From Cichorium intybus (lineage: Eukaryota; Streptophyta; Magnoliopsida; Asterales; Asteraceae), in assembly GCA_023525715.1 (NCBI GenBank), contig CM042010.1, positions 68,908,894 to 68,972,893 of the forward strand: a stretch of DNA of 64,000 bases, read 5' to 3'. Position numbers and translations under genes: made by a program. Under the pieces are notes generated by a model. The model was not told the origin of the DNA. It saw only the letters and a list, made by a program, of their open reading frames with translations, and did not search any database. This document shows, one piece after another, positions 1 to 10,018 of this stretch (position 1 is the first letter of the stretch; every line of letters starts with the position of its first letter).

Positions 1-401
1 CTGAGTATGTTCTTTAGAATTCGGGAATGTTTGGAGAAAAATTCGATTTTCCCATATTTATACATAAAAGTTTTCCAATTTGACACAACTAGTCCATCAA
101 CTTGCAAACATTACACCACATACACATACAAATACATTTAAGTCTCATTTTTCATACTTTAGCCACAAACTAATGTGTAAATATTTATAAATCGGTCTGG
201 ACATTTAAACACCAAAATACCATCTTAACACCTCAAGTCCCAAGATTTGGTTCGTTCTTCATTCTTAACATTTGTGGTCCTTTCACCAAGAACATTATTG
301 TCGAAACTAAAACTCCTTAAACATAGTCAACATGTTTTTATAGGTTGACAAGAAATACAAACTTGATTCCGGGTGTTACATGGATTAATATTGGTATGAA
401 T

Positions 402-1781
402 TCAATCTAAAAGCTGAAGCCAAGTTATGTCACTTACTAAGTCTTGAAAATTCTCTTTACTTGTAGGCTCGAGTAAATCAGGGTTAGTAATACTCATAGC
501 ACAATTAGATGGCAGAGATTGCTGCTGTGTATGAGTTCCTGATGAAGCTTCCTCCATTTTCTGAATTCTTCTTTTCTTATATACAGCCTTATGAGCAGCT
601 TGTCTTAGCTTCTTTGTGGTGTCTGTTAAACCCGAATGTGAACCTTCGTTTATCGCTTCTTTCTCCTTTTCTAGACTGGGTATTATATCTCTCGACACTT
701 TTGTTGCTTCATTAAAATTATTACCAATTTTCTGAGGCAAAAATAACTTTAGTAATTACAACCTTATGATATAAAGGAATTAAAAACAAAAATGTAATTC
801 TTTACCTAAGTACGATTAATAAGAGTTTACAGACTCTTATTCTGTCGTTGAGGCCAACGTTTGATACCTAACTTCCTACAACGTTTCTTCAACTGTGTTG
901 TTCCAACATTGAGTTCCTTTACAACTTGCTTAATTGGCTTGTTAAAATGCTCAGCTATTATTTCCCTACTTAATACATGTTTGGAACCGCTTCCACTGCC
1001 AACTACTGTAGTTTTTGGAATCAAATGATCGAATCCAGTTGTACTATTTTTATTCTGGATCATTTGAACAGGATCCTGATTTTCTAACCCAAAGATAAAC
1101 ATTGATTCAGTAAAATTAATATATGCTGTCGGTAGTAATTTTTGGTTTTCAACCATGAACCCAGGATTATGAAATCCCTCTAGATTCCTTTGAATCATAT
1201 GAAGGTGATCCTGGTATTGAAAACCACTCCTAAACTCGGGATTCATTTCAACATTGTCGTTATGAAGCGTCTGTATTTGATCATTATTCTGAATGTCAGC
1301 CCATGAATCCTTGATTCATGGGGATAATCTTACTGCTTGTTGAGTGCACGTCCATGAATAGATTATACTCAGTTAGACCATCCACAAATGGATCTACAAA
1401 TAACACATGTCAGATGGTAAAACAAAATGAAATACTCATAAAAGCATCATTCAAAAGAATTTAACCTGGAAGAAGGTATGAAGTCTGCCAAGTGCAAAGT
1501 CTAAAGATGAATGCACTGGATCTTCTGAATTAATGCTAATCTGGAGAAAAACTTCAAGCTCAATTTGGAGTTGCTCCATTGATAGTATATCTGGAAGTCT
1601 GTACCATAATTCAGAACCAACCAAAACATTAGAAAGATGAACAAAAAAAAAATAGATAATATATGTCTAGAATGTTAAAGTCACTGAACTCTAGTAAAGA
1701 CGTATGATTTGAACTACCCTCTCCTCGTGAGAAACCGGGCCCAGAGTTCGAAAGATTGCTCATTGAAGATCTGTTTTCCAT
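402..1781 (-). pseudogene. RWP-RK domain transcription factor (RKD/NLP type), decayed
   Basis: Plant-specific DNA-binding protein of the RWP-RK family, acting in the nucleus in nitrate signalling or egg/embryo patterning depending on subfamily. The clearest exon is 827-1308, whose C-terminal part holds the helix and basic signature ending GIKRWPQR. An upstream coding segment at 1393-1309 leads into it through a one-base frameshift near 1308. A further candidate exon lies at 1598-1466 with consensus splice sites (translation ends GRLHTFFQ). A possible start ATG is at 1781-1779. The last exon is 740-402, with acceptor CCTCAG before it. After RWPQRQNKSL the frame reads TAA then TLINRT then TAG, just where the family continues without a break (normally SLxxLI), so two nonsense codons fall in or next to the domain. 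The second Lys of RWPxRK is Gln. I infer a pseudogene. The exon phases at 1466/1393 do not join cleanly, which supports decay. Subfamily is uncertain. Confidence 0.7.
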
Positions 1782-2255
1782 GACTCAACTTTAAATCTGA
1801 GTTCGTATACGAATAAACTAGTAATAGGAAAGAATGAGACTGAAAAGATCGTAGATATAGATGATGATACATACCCGTTTATATAGTATCTTGCAGCTAG
1901 AACTGAAAGGACAACCCACGTTCTTATTACCGAAATTCAAAACATCTACAGTAGGTGTGATCTTTTCACTACCTTAAGTACGATTTTTTCAAAAGTCGCT
2001 TCTTGACTCCGATGAGAACGAGATAATGAAAAGATTTTTTTTGAAATGAAAATGTATATCTCCTGATAGCGGAGATAGTTGAAAGAATTTTTAGTGCTCC
2101 TTTAATAATGAACTTATAAGAACCAACGTAAAATTTGATGAGATAAAACAGTTGGAGATTTTATAAATATATACTTATTGAGCCAATAAGTATTTGAAAG
2201 AAAAGTTGAATTGAGACAAACGTGCGATGAAATATGACAATTTCAGATAAATACA
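1782..2255. other. AT-rich spacer, nothing recognised
   Basis: No coding frame, repeat or RNA gene is evident. Because it lies just upstream of the putative start of the RWP-RK pseudogene (minus strand), it may hold the remains of its promoter and 5' leader. Confidence 0.4.
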
Positions 2256-2480
2256 ACAGGACTGGTGTGAAATCCTGTCAAATCCACCTAACATGGTTTC
2301 CCATATGAGACTGGTGAAAAGTCTCAAAGGTTGGTGAAAAACCTATACGTATATGAGGCTAGTGTAAAGTCTCACATTTATATAGTGTATTCATAATACT
2401 AGTGAAAAATCTCTTAGTCGGTGAAAGGCCTCCATCCTTATTGGTGTTATGATCTAAGGTTGATGTGAAGCCCTTATGCC
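2256..2480 (+). repeat. Array of short hairpins with a constant loop
   Basis: Six or more short inverted repeats follow one another, each enclosing a loop like GGTGAAA. Stems seen: ACAGGA/TCCTGT (2256-2278), TGAGACT/AGTCTCA (2306-2326), AGGTT/AACCT (2328-2344), TGAGGCT/AGTCTCA with one G.U pair (2354-2374), CCTTA/TAAGG (about 2436-2459) and TAAGG/CCTTA (about 2455-2476). Two intervening units near 2396-2432 keep the loop but have degenerate stems. The stems differ yet stay complementary. No protein frame runs through it. Confidence 0.65.
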
Positions 2481-3429
2481 AGGTATTACATATGTTGATT
2501 GATAAGAATCTTAAATTTGTGTTATAATAGTAGTGATTAATAATACTATTATGTATATGTGATTACATTGGTGATATACGTGTATGCATAGATGGCAGGA
2601 ATGTAATTGTTGATTAGTATGTATGCCTTGATGATAGGTAGTAGTGTTGGGATTAAACTGTCTAGTAGACTTATAGTTGTCAAACTAAATATTTAATGCA
2701 GGTGTCGGTAGTAATAGTTGATACTACGGTAATGTTGGCAATAAATTACCCTTATATTTATATAGCAATAGTATATTTATAATCAAGTTTATGGTAGCAA
2801 AGCCAAGGGATGTTGGCTATTGCAAGGAAATAGCAGTCATGTGGATTATGTACCTTGCTACGTGCTACATCAGGGGTCGGATGTCGTGCTTATGCAGCAC
2901 GGTGAGAGATAGCATATGCATTAGGCCTTTAGTTGTTGTAAATGTACTGGATAGAATAGAACGTGTGTTTATTTTATTGTGTTCATGTGTAATTAGTACT
3001 AGACAGGTCTAGGTCTAGTATGTGAATATCATGGGCTCGACGTACTGAGCAATGTAGGGTGGCTCGACGCATTGAGCAACATGGTACTGAGTGTGAATGT
3101 CCAAAAATACGCACTGAGTGGGTACGTATGGTTTGACGTACAGAGTATGCGCGACTCGGAAGGCTGAGCGGAGGTGCACGACTCAACACGTACATAGTGG
3201 ATTAGACTTTTGATTATTGTGTCGTACAAAGATCTGATAGAAGGGTACCGCTGATCAGGAATGATGTTAGAGTAGCAGGTTGCATAAAGTAGAGTGTGGG
3301 ATTTTGGGGGAGGGGCCAGCTAGAATGTTTATCTTCCATTGGCTGAGTTTTCCTGTGCTGATAGTTGTCAACTATAGTATCGGTATGTCGTTTCACGAGA
3401 TGTCGTATGAGAGAAGGTGTGGGGACCCT
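2481..3429 (+). other. Unassigned, probably degraded retrotransposon DNA
   Basis: No convincing gene is visible. Short motifs recur (for example 'ctgagcaa' near 3044 and 3073, and 'tactgagtg/cactgagtg' near 3086-3120), but no element boundary can be set. Its position directly upstream of a gypsy pol tail suggests it is degraded internal sequence of that element or of another insertion. Confidence 0.3.
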
Positions 3430-3549
3430 GTCTGTCGGGGTAAGAAGGAACCGGTTCAAATCTTAGAATCGTATAAGGGTTTGTGATGTTTGATTTAGAC
3501 AGATTAGCGTGGAATTTTGAGGACGAAATTTTTGTAAGTGGGGGAGAGT
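3430..3549 (+). pseudogene. Ty3/gypsy pol C-terminal tail and polypurine tract
   Basis: A short frame reads KKEPVQILESYKGL, resembling the end of gypsy pol (typically EEPVxILDRxxxxLR). It is followed by a frame reading FEDEIF, common just before the 3' LTR of plant chromoviral gypsy elements. The purine-rich stretch AAGTGGGGGAGAG (3537-3548) sits at the LTR start and is the expected plus-strand primer. Everything upstream is missing or unrecognisable, so this is only the 3' end of an element lying on the plus strand. Confidence 0.55.
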
Positions 3550-3606
3550 TGTAACACCCCGTTTTCCGGAATGTTTGTTTTGGCGAAATACTTTTATTTT
3601 TGTAGA

Positions 3607-3607
<1 letters not shown>

Positions 3608-3655
<48 letters not shown>

Positions 3656-3656
3656 T
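3608..3656. repeat. (AAT)n microsatellite
   Basis: About 16 uninterrupted AAT units inside the gypsy LTR, absent from the related LTR copy because that copy is truncated there. Confidence 0.95.
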
Positions 3657-4705
3657 AGCAAAGTAATATTAATAATAGAATTAATAAGTGAATTATATAT
3701 TGGAGGGGGGGGGGATTAAATGTCATATACGAAAACTTGAAATTGGAATAAAACTTGTTATGGGTAAAAGAAAAATAAGAGAAACTTTGGTTATAATTTA
3801 ATGTTAAAATTAGTATTTTGTGTCGTCCTTAGAAAAATCATAACTAATTCTAGAAAAAGCGTTTGGACCTAAAACCAGTGCATGAAGTTTATAAATTGAG
3901 TCTAAATATGATAGTAAGCTTGGAATTGACATTAGCTATGGTGAAAAGTACAATCTGGACAAATTAGATAGCCTGTTTTCAAAAATTCATAATAAATCAT
4001 ACAAAAATCGTTTAAATATGTATAGTACGCCCTTGAAAAGGTATTGAGTTGAATTTTCTGAATATGAGATAATAATATGGATTTCGTGGGTTTAAGGACG
4101 GATAAAGCAGTCTTGAACAGGCTGCTACTAGAAGGTCATAAAAATAATTAATAAACTCTTTTGTCAAAAGTGGCAAGCAATATTTTCATACAAGAATTCA
4201 AGTATAAATACCCCCACAACTTCTCATTTACCACAAAAATAAATCTCAAAAAAATATATGGAGGTTTCTAAGTACTAGAGTGTAAGCAAGTGAGCGGAAG
4301 GAGGCTCAAAAGCCTAACGAAGGAGTTATAGATCCCGACGAATGGTTATAAGGTAACTATAAACCTTTCTATAGCTTAAGTAAGTATTGTAAAATAATTT
4401 ATGTTTTAAGAAGTAGAATATTTAATATGTATAACATATGTTATATTTCATTATACTTATTTGCAACAATAGTAAACAAGATGCAAACTTTGTAAACGTC
4501 GTTATTATAACAATTCAGTTATAATTCCAAAAATAATATCGATTGATCTACTTACGAGGGCGGTGTTTAGGCCGATCATTCGGGCTAGGTTGCTGGATTT
4601 CCAAAAGGCTTGTATGCTGAAAGGGTCCTGCCTCCCCATTTGATCTTCTACATGACCGTTCTTTATTTGATAGTCATGAAGTATTATATTAGAATTAATA
4701 AAAGG

Positions 4706-4709
<4 letters not shown>

Positions 4710-4788
<79 letters not shown>
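4710..4788. repeat. (AT)n microsatellite
   Basis: About 39 pure AT dinucleotides within the gypsy LTR. The homologous LTRs at about 13078 and 14400 lack it, so it expanded after the copies diverged. Confidence 0.95.
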
Positions 4789-4790
<2 letters not shown>

Positions 4791-5101
4791 TTATCAACAA
4801 GACAATTATACATAGTTCTTGATTAAGCAATGATAGATTTATTGAGGATAGAGTATTTATATCAGAAGAACTATTTTAGGCTGAAAAGAAATACGACAGA
4901 TAAAGGAGAAAAGTACAAACCCAGTTAGTCGACAAAACTATTAGGTGAGTTTCTCACTGCATTGTATTGATATCATCCCTTCCCTGATGTGTTATGTTAT
5001 GAAGAGGAGTTTGATATTTTGTCTGTGTTTCGTGATATATGTGATATGTGTGGTTTGTGCTATACTGAGTGCTAGTTCTGAATATTGTGGTGATATTACT
5101 G

Positions 5102-5240
5102 TTGGGTGCATTATGTAGTATTATCATTGCTGGGTGCATTATGTGACCATACCACTGCTGGGTGCATTATGTGGGTGGTCATGCCACTGCTGGGTGCATT
5201 ATGTGGCGATACCACTGCAGGGTGCGTTATGTGGTAATAT
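5102..5240 (+). repeat. LTR minisatellite, unit about 33 bp
   Basis: Five copies of a unit built on TGCTGGGTGCATTATGTG. In two units the flanks form complementary arms that differ between units: GCCAC/GTGGC (5183-5207) and TACCAC/GTGGTA (5210-5236). Confidence 0.8.
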
Positions 5241-5594
5241 GTGTTTGCTAGCAAGGCATGCTTGATTGATATATTATGTATGTGATGAAATTCACTAAGT
5301 TGTGTGCTTACCCTTTCCCCGTTAAATTACTGTTTCAGGTTCTACATATGTAGTTGGTGGCAAGGCGTGACGTGTACACACTGGTGCAGCTTCTATTGAA
5401 GATTTATGTTTTGGTTTTGACATTATTTGGATTTTGACTTCCGCTGGTTTATAACTTGCATTGAAAATGGAATGTTTTAAAAGATTTGATTTATATTTTG
5501 ATGGAGAATAATGAATAATATGACGTGTTTTTGTTAGAATTATTTTATTAAAATTTTTAAAATTGCCCTAAAATCTGGGATGCTACACACAATA

Positions 5595-5961
5595 TGAATC
5601 AAGAACAAGAACAAGAACGGATTAATCTTCAATACACACATTGTATTAATCTAAAGTCAGGTACATAAGATCTTGATCGATGAACAACAAATTTCTCTCT
5701 CTATGCACTGTTCCCAATATCGATCCCTAGACAATGACGGCTACAACTTGACTTTTATACCTATTGCTAAACCCTAAGCCCGTCAACACTACACCCACCG
5801 AAATCTCTAATCCCGGCCCACCGAAATCACCCTGATTTCGTTTATGACCACCAAGAACGAGGGGGTTTTCGGCCACTGACCGAAAACTCCGCAACAGCCC
5901 AATAATTTCCATTTTAGCTCTTTTAAATGTAAAGATTAAACCACTAAAATAAGTCCTGACA
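5595..5961 (-). mobile_element. 3' LTR of copia element D
   Basis: On the minus strand the LTR starts TGTCAGGACTT right after the polypurine tract AACCAAGGGGGAGAT (5962-5976). It probably ends CTTGATTCA at 5595. The 3' boundary is inferred from the TG/CA rule because the 5' LTR of D is missing, so no pairwise check is possible. Confidence 0.55.
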
Positions 5962-6789
5962 ATCTCCCCCTTGGTTTAATGCTTTCATTTATCTTCAGGC
6001 TCTCTTTAGATATAGACTTTTAGCTTTTTTCTCGATCATGACATGACTTGTGATGCAGTTGGACTATCTTCAGATTTGACTTTAAACACAAAGATGGTGT
6101 AAGGCTTCTTGCATAGGTCTTGAAATCAGGAAATCCAGCTTTAAGTTTGACTTTGAATGAAACATGGAGTATAATTCATTTTCTTCACTTCTTGATCACA
6201 TAAGGTGTTGATGTAGCAACAGAAGCTGTTTGAGGAGGAATTCAACGCAGCTTGTCGCATGAAATTTTTCTTCACCTTTCTTCAGGGATAAGATGTTTGT
6301 GTTGAAACTCTTGAACTTCACTTCACGATCCATCACTAGAAAATATTCATTTGATTTTCTTTGATGATAACTGGCGCTTCATGAAACGAAGGATGACCAA
6401 AAATCTTGTGGGTCACAGAGTCATAACAACCATTCTCACCACAGTTGTTTAAGGACCCAGCCTTAGCTCAGGAAGAGACTACTAGCAGTATCTGTGTGAA
6501 CTCGGAGAAACGAACTACGATTGTTTGAGTATCGGAGAACTGCTCGTGGCCGTTTTGATTTCGGCCCCTGCATATCCTTGATCAAAGATCTCAATGCAGT
6601 TAACAAGTCAACAAGTTGACTTGGCTCTTAGCGAGACGTTCAATGGTATCAAAACTCTGCGGAGTGTACCATCATGATGCCAATTTTGGTTCCGATGAAG
6701 TGTTGGGGTCTCACAGCTATTGTGGTAGACAACAGCGATCACTGACCCAGAGTTTCAATGTTTCATCAATGTGAGGTAAGACCATATTG
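5962..6789 (-). other. 3' noncoding region and polypurine tract of element D
   Basis: Between the RNase H remnant and the 3' LTR. The purine tract AACCAAGGGGGAGAT abuts the LTR. No frame longer than a few dozen codons is visible and there is no envelope-like ORF here, unlike elements A and C. Confidence 0.5.
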
Positions 6790-9700
6790 AATCACGAACA
6801 ACTTTATTAGAAGAAATTTTGGGTTAAGAAAGGTATGAGCGTGTAATATATCTTGGTGCTAGATATACCATAATCGAGAAGTTGATGTTGCATCCAAATG
6901 ACTTGAGAACAGCAAGCCGATGCCGCCACGTATTTAGCATCGACTGTGGAAGTTGACACATTCTGCTATTTCTTGCACTGCCATGAGATCAGCCTATCTC
7001 TCAAAAATTGACATCCAGCACTTGTGGACTTCCTGTCAATATCACATCCTCCATAATTGCTGTCAAAAAAAGCATATAAATCAAATTCACGATTCTTTGG
7101 ATACCAGAGACCCAGTTTCCGTCTCCCTTTAAGATATCGAAAGATCCATTTAACAACAGTTAAGTGAGAAAGTTTAGGATTAGCCTGATGACGTGCACAT
7201 TGGCAAACTGCGAAGACGATATCCGGTCTGTTAGCCGTCAGATACATCAGGGAGCCAATCATTGATCTATACAAAGTTTGATCAACAGATTCGCCATCCA
7301 GATCTGAGGACAGCACAGGTCGCTCAGCCATCGGAGTAAAAGCAACTTTCGCATCTTTGAATCCAAACTTCTCCATAATGTCATCCACATACTTCCCTTG
7401 ATGCAGCAGAATACCCGTTGAGCTTTGACGAACTTACAACCCTAAGAACATCATCATCTCCCTGAGAGAACTCATTTCAAATATCTTTTTCATCACTTGC
7501 TAGAATTCTTTACACAGAGCCTCGCTTGTAGATCCAAAGATAATATCGTCCACATAGATCTGAACGACAATTAGATCTTTCTTCTCACGCTTAATGAAAA
7601 AAGTTTGGTCAATTGTCCCTCTGGTATATCCGTGCCGTAAAAGATGTTCGATCAATGTAGCGTACCAAGCTCGAGGAGCCTGATGTAGACCGTAAAGTGC
7701 CTTATCCAGCTTGTAGACATGGTTGGGAAGCTTTGAGTCCACAAAACCCGGAGGTTGATCAACAAAAATTTCCTCTTTGACTTCGCCTTACAGAAAAACT
7801 GTATTGACATCCATATGATACATAGTAAATCCCATATACGAAGCATATGCCAGGAAGATGCGAATCGCCTCTAATCGTGCCATGGGAGCGTACACTTCAG
7901 TGTAATCGAGACCTTCAATCTGTCTGAAGCCGCGAACCACCATACGTGCCTTATTTCGCACAATCACCCCGTTGTCGTCCTGCTTGTTGCGAAATACCCA
8001 TCTTGTATCCAGAGACTTTTTCTCTTCGGGTAGTTCCATCAGCTGCCAAACTTTCAGTTTTTTGAATTGATTCAGCTCTTCATGCATTGCGTCAACCCAG
8101 CTTGGTTCATTGAGCGCTATCTCCACATTCTTTGGCTCAATTTGTGAAATAAAGCATAGGTAGAGACACTTGTTGACATGACCACTCTGACTTCTGGTCT
8201 GGACTCCATCCGACAGAGAACCAATAACGTTTTGAATTGGGTGATCGCACTGAATTCTAGAAGGGATAGCATGCTCGAGCGTTTCTAAAGAAACTGGAAG
8301 ATTTGTTATGTTCTCAACTCTGCCTGCGGCCGATTCACCTCTATTGGAATTTCTAAAATCGTGTGAAGTGCTTGCCACATACTCATCAGGAATTATTTCT
8401 GGGAAGAGAGAATCCATGAGTGAAAAATTGAATGGATCAGCAGAATCAGAGTTGATGGCTCCTTCTTAAGTGACAGTTTCTTCAACATCGGTGGTTAGTC
8501 AACAATCCTTGATGATTCAGCAGGAGCTTCATCAGTCACTGCAGTGGAATCAGGAGATGCACCGTCATTCAAAATAATAGGATCATCAAATATCTTGGAC
8601 GGTTTCATTGGTTCAGCAAGAATCTCTTCATCGTCATCCTTGTTGATTCTACTCGGACCTGGTTGTGTATCTGAAACATCAGAAAACAAATAAAACGGTT
8701 TAAGCAGTTCAGCGTAATTAAACAACCGTTCAGGACCGACACGGGTATCCGTCTCATTTTCCTCTAGCCAACGCACATCAAAGGATTCCACTATCTGCTT
8801 GGTGACCTTGTTATACACCCGATAAGCAGTGCGACCCACATACCCAACAAAGTAACAATAATCAGCTTTAGAGTTGAACTTTGGAGTGGCTTCCAGATGA
8901 AGGAGGGTGCATGGACATCCAAAAGTGCGGAAATGAGAAACTGTCGGTTTGTGGCCGTAGAGGATTTCATACGGAGTCTTCATTTGATTCTTGTTGATGA
9001 TAACCCAATTCTGAACATAGCACGCGGTATTGATGGCTTCAGCCCAGAAGAACCCTGGCAACTTGGAATCACATAGCATGGTATGCGCATCATCAATCAA
9101 TGTTCGGTTTCTTCGCTCAGCAACAACATTCTGTTGTGGTGTACGAGCTGCACTATATTGACGCAGCACTCCCTTTTTAGCACAAAATTAATCCAAGATA
9201 GCATTCTTGAACTCGGTCCCATTGTCGCATCGAATTCCCTTCACCTTCTGATTCGTCTGATTTTCAATGAGGGTAATGAATCTCTTGATACTAAGAGGGT
9301 AATGAATCATCTACAATAACCACACAATAAGAGTTTTTGTTGATACTCAAAACATTGACTGGACTGAAGAGATCCATGTGAAGAAGTTGAAGGTGCGAAT
9401 CAAAGGAATTGACTAGTTTGGGCTTGTGTGGCTTTCGATGATGTTTTCCTTGTGCACAGGCCACACACTTCTCAAAGGTAATGAAGTCTTTAATTGGCAG
9501 CCCCCAGACTAGATCGTTCTTGGCAAGACAATTTAGATTCTTCGCATTGACGTGACTGAGACGACGATGCCATAAAATGGCATTCTGTTCAGAGACTTTT
9601 GAGAACAAGCAAGTAACATTTTCTGGAGTGTTATGATTCATGTCAATGATGTAGGCGTTGCTTCGACGTTCAGACTTCACCAAAATCTAATCTTCTGGTA

Positions 9701-10016
9701 TGACAATATCAGGCTTTAGAATCAGGCATTCCTTTTTAGTGAAGTGAGTCGAAAAGCCTCAGTCGCATATTTGTGAAACGCTTAGCAGACTATGCTTTAG
9801 TTTTGGAACAAAGTTGACATTTTCGAATTTCAACACACCGTTTGTGACAGTCCCCATCTGTGTGATCTTTCCTCTTTCTCCTCCCGCAAAGGACACATAC
9901 CCACCATTTATGTTTTGAATGTCGTGCAATTGGGATATGTCTCCTGTCATGTTCCTGGAACAGCCACTATCAACATACCAGGGTCTGATGATATTCCTCC
10001 ATAGCTGCTCCTGCAC
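6790..10016 (-). pseudogene. pol: Copia pol polyprotein of element D (PR-IN-RT-RH), broken
   Basis: Encodes the retrotransposon enzymes. Protease signature WYVDSGCSRNMTG lies at about 9970-9930. GAG-pre-integrase LWHRRLSHVNAKNL is at about 9570. The integrase zinc site and catalytic core follow, with the core tail TPQQNVVAERRNRTL near 9130. RT is at 8130-7500, including the YVDDIIFGS active-site box near 7545. RNase H is at 7388-6790, including DRKSTSAGCQ and TSTVDAKYVAA. Most segments (10016, 9683, 8417, 7742 and 7388 blocks) share one frame. The integrase block 9169-8495 is shifted. Near 9255-9310 a short repeat marks a deletion that removes the core stretch after VDD. RNase H ends prematurely. 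Not functional as it stands. Confidence 0.85.
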
Positions 10017-10018
10017 AA

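Larger units (their letters stand above)
3550..5587 (+). mobile_element. Ty3/gypsy LTR, complete, about 2.0 kb
   Basis: Begins TGTAACACCCCG directly after a polypurine tract and ends GATGCTACA, giving TG...CA ends and short inverted repeats (TGTAAC.. / ..GCTACA). The interior aligns by eye with 12160-15157 (for example the segment around 3830-3920 with 12168-12240, and 4100-4150 with 12470-12520). It contains two microsatellites and a minisatellite listed separately. No matching 5' LTR of the same element is in the window, so it is the 3' LTR of a truncated element. Confidence 0.75.

Noticed and set aside
2256..2480. CRISPR-like array
   Set aside because: Repeats are hairpins without spacers of constant length, in a plant genome; no CRISPR logic.
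2791..3486. Several short plus and minus frames of 60-110 codons
   Set aside because: No start context, no conserved motif apart from the gypsy pol tail at 3430-3486, and mutually overlapping; chance frames.
4505..4813. Minus-strand frame with Tyr-Ile repeats
   Set aside because: Translation of the (AT)n microsatellite.
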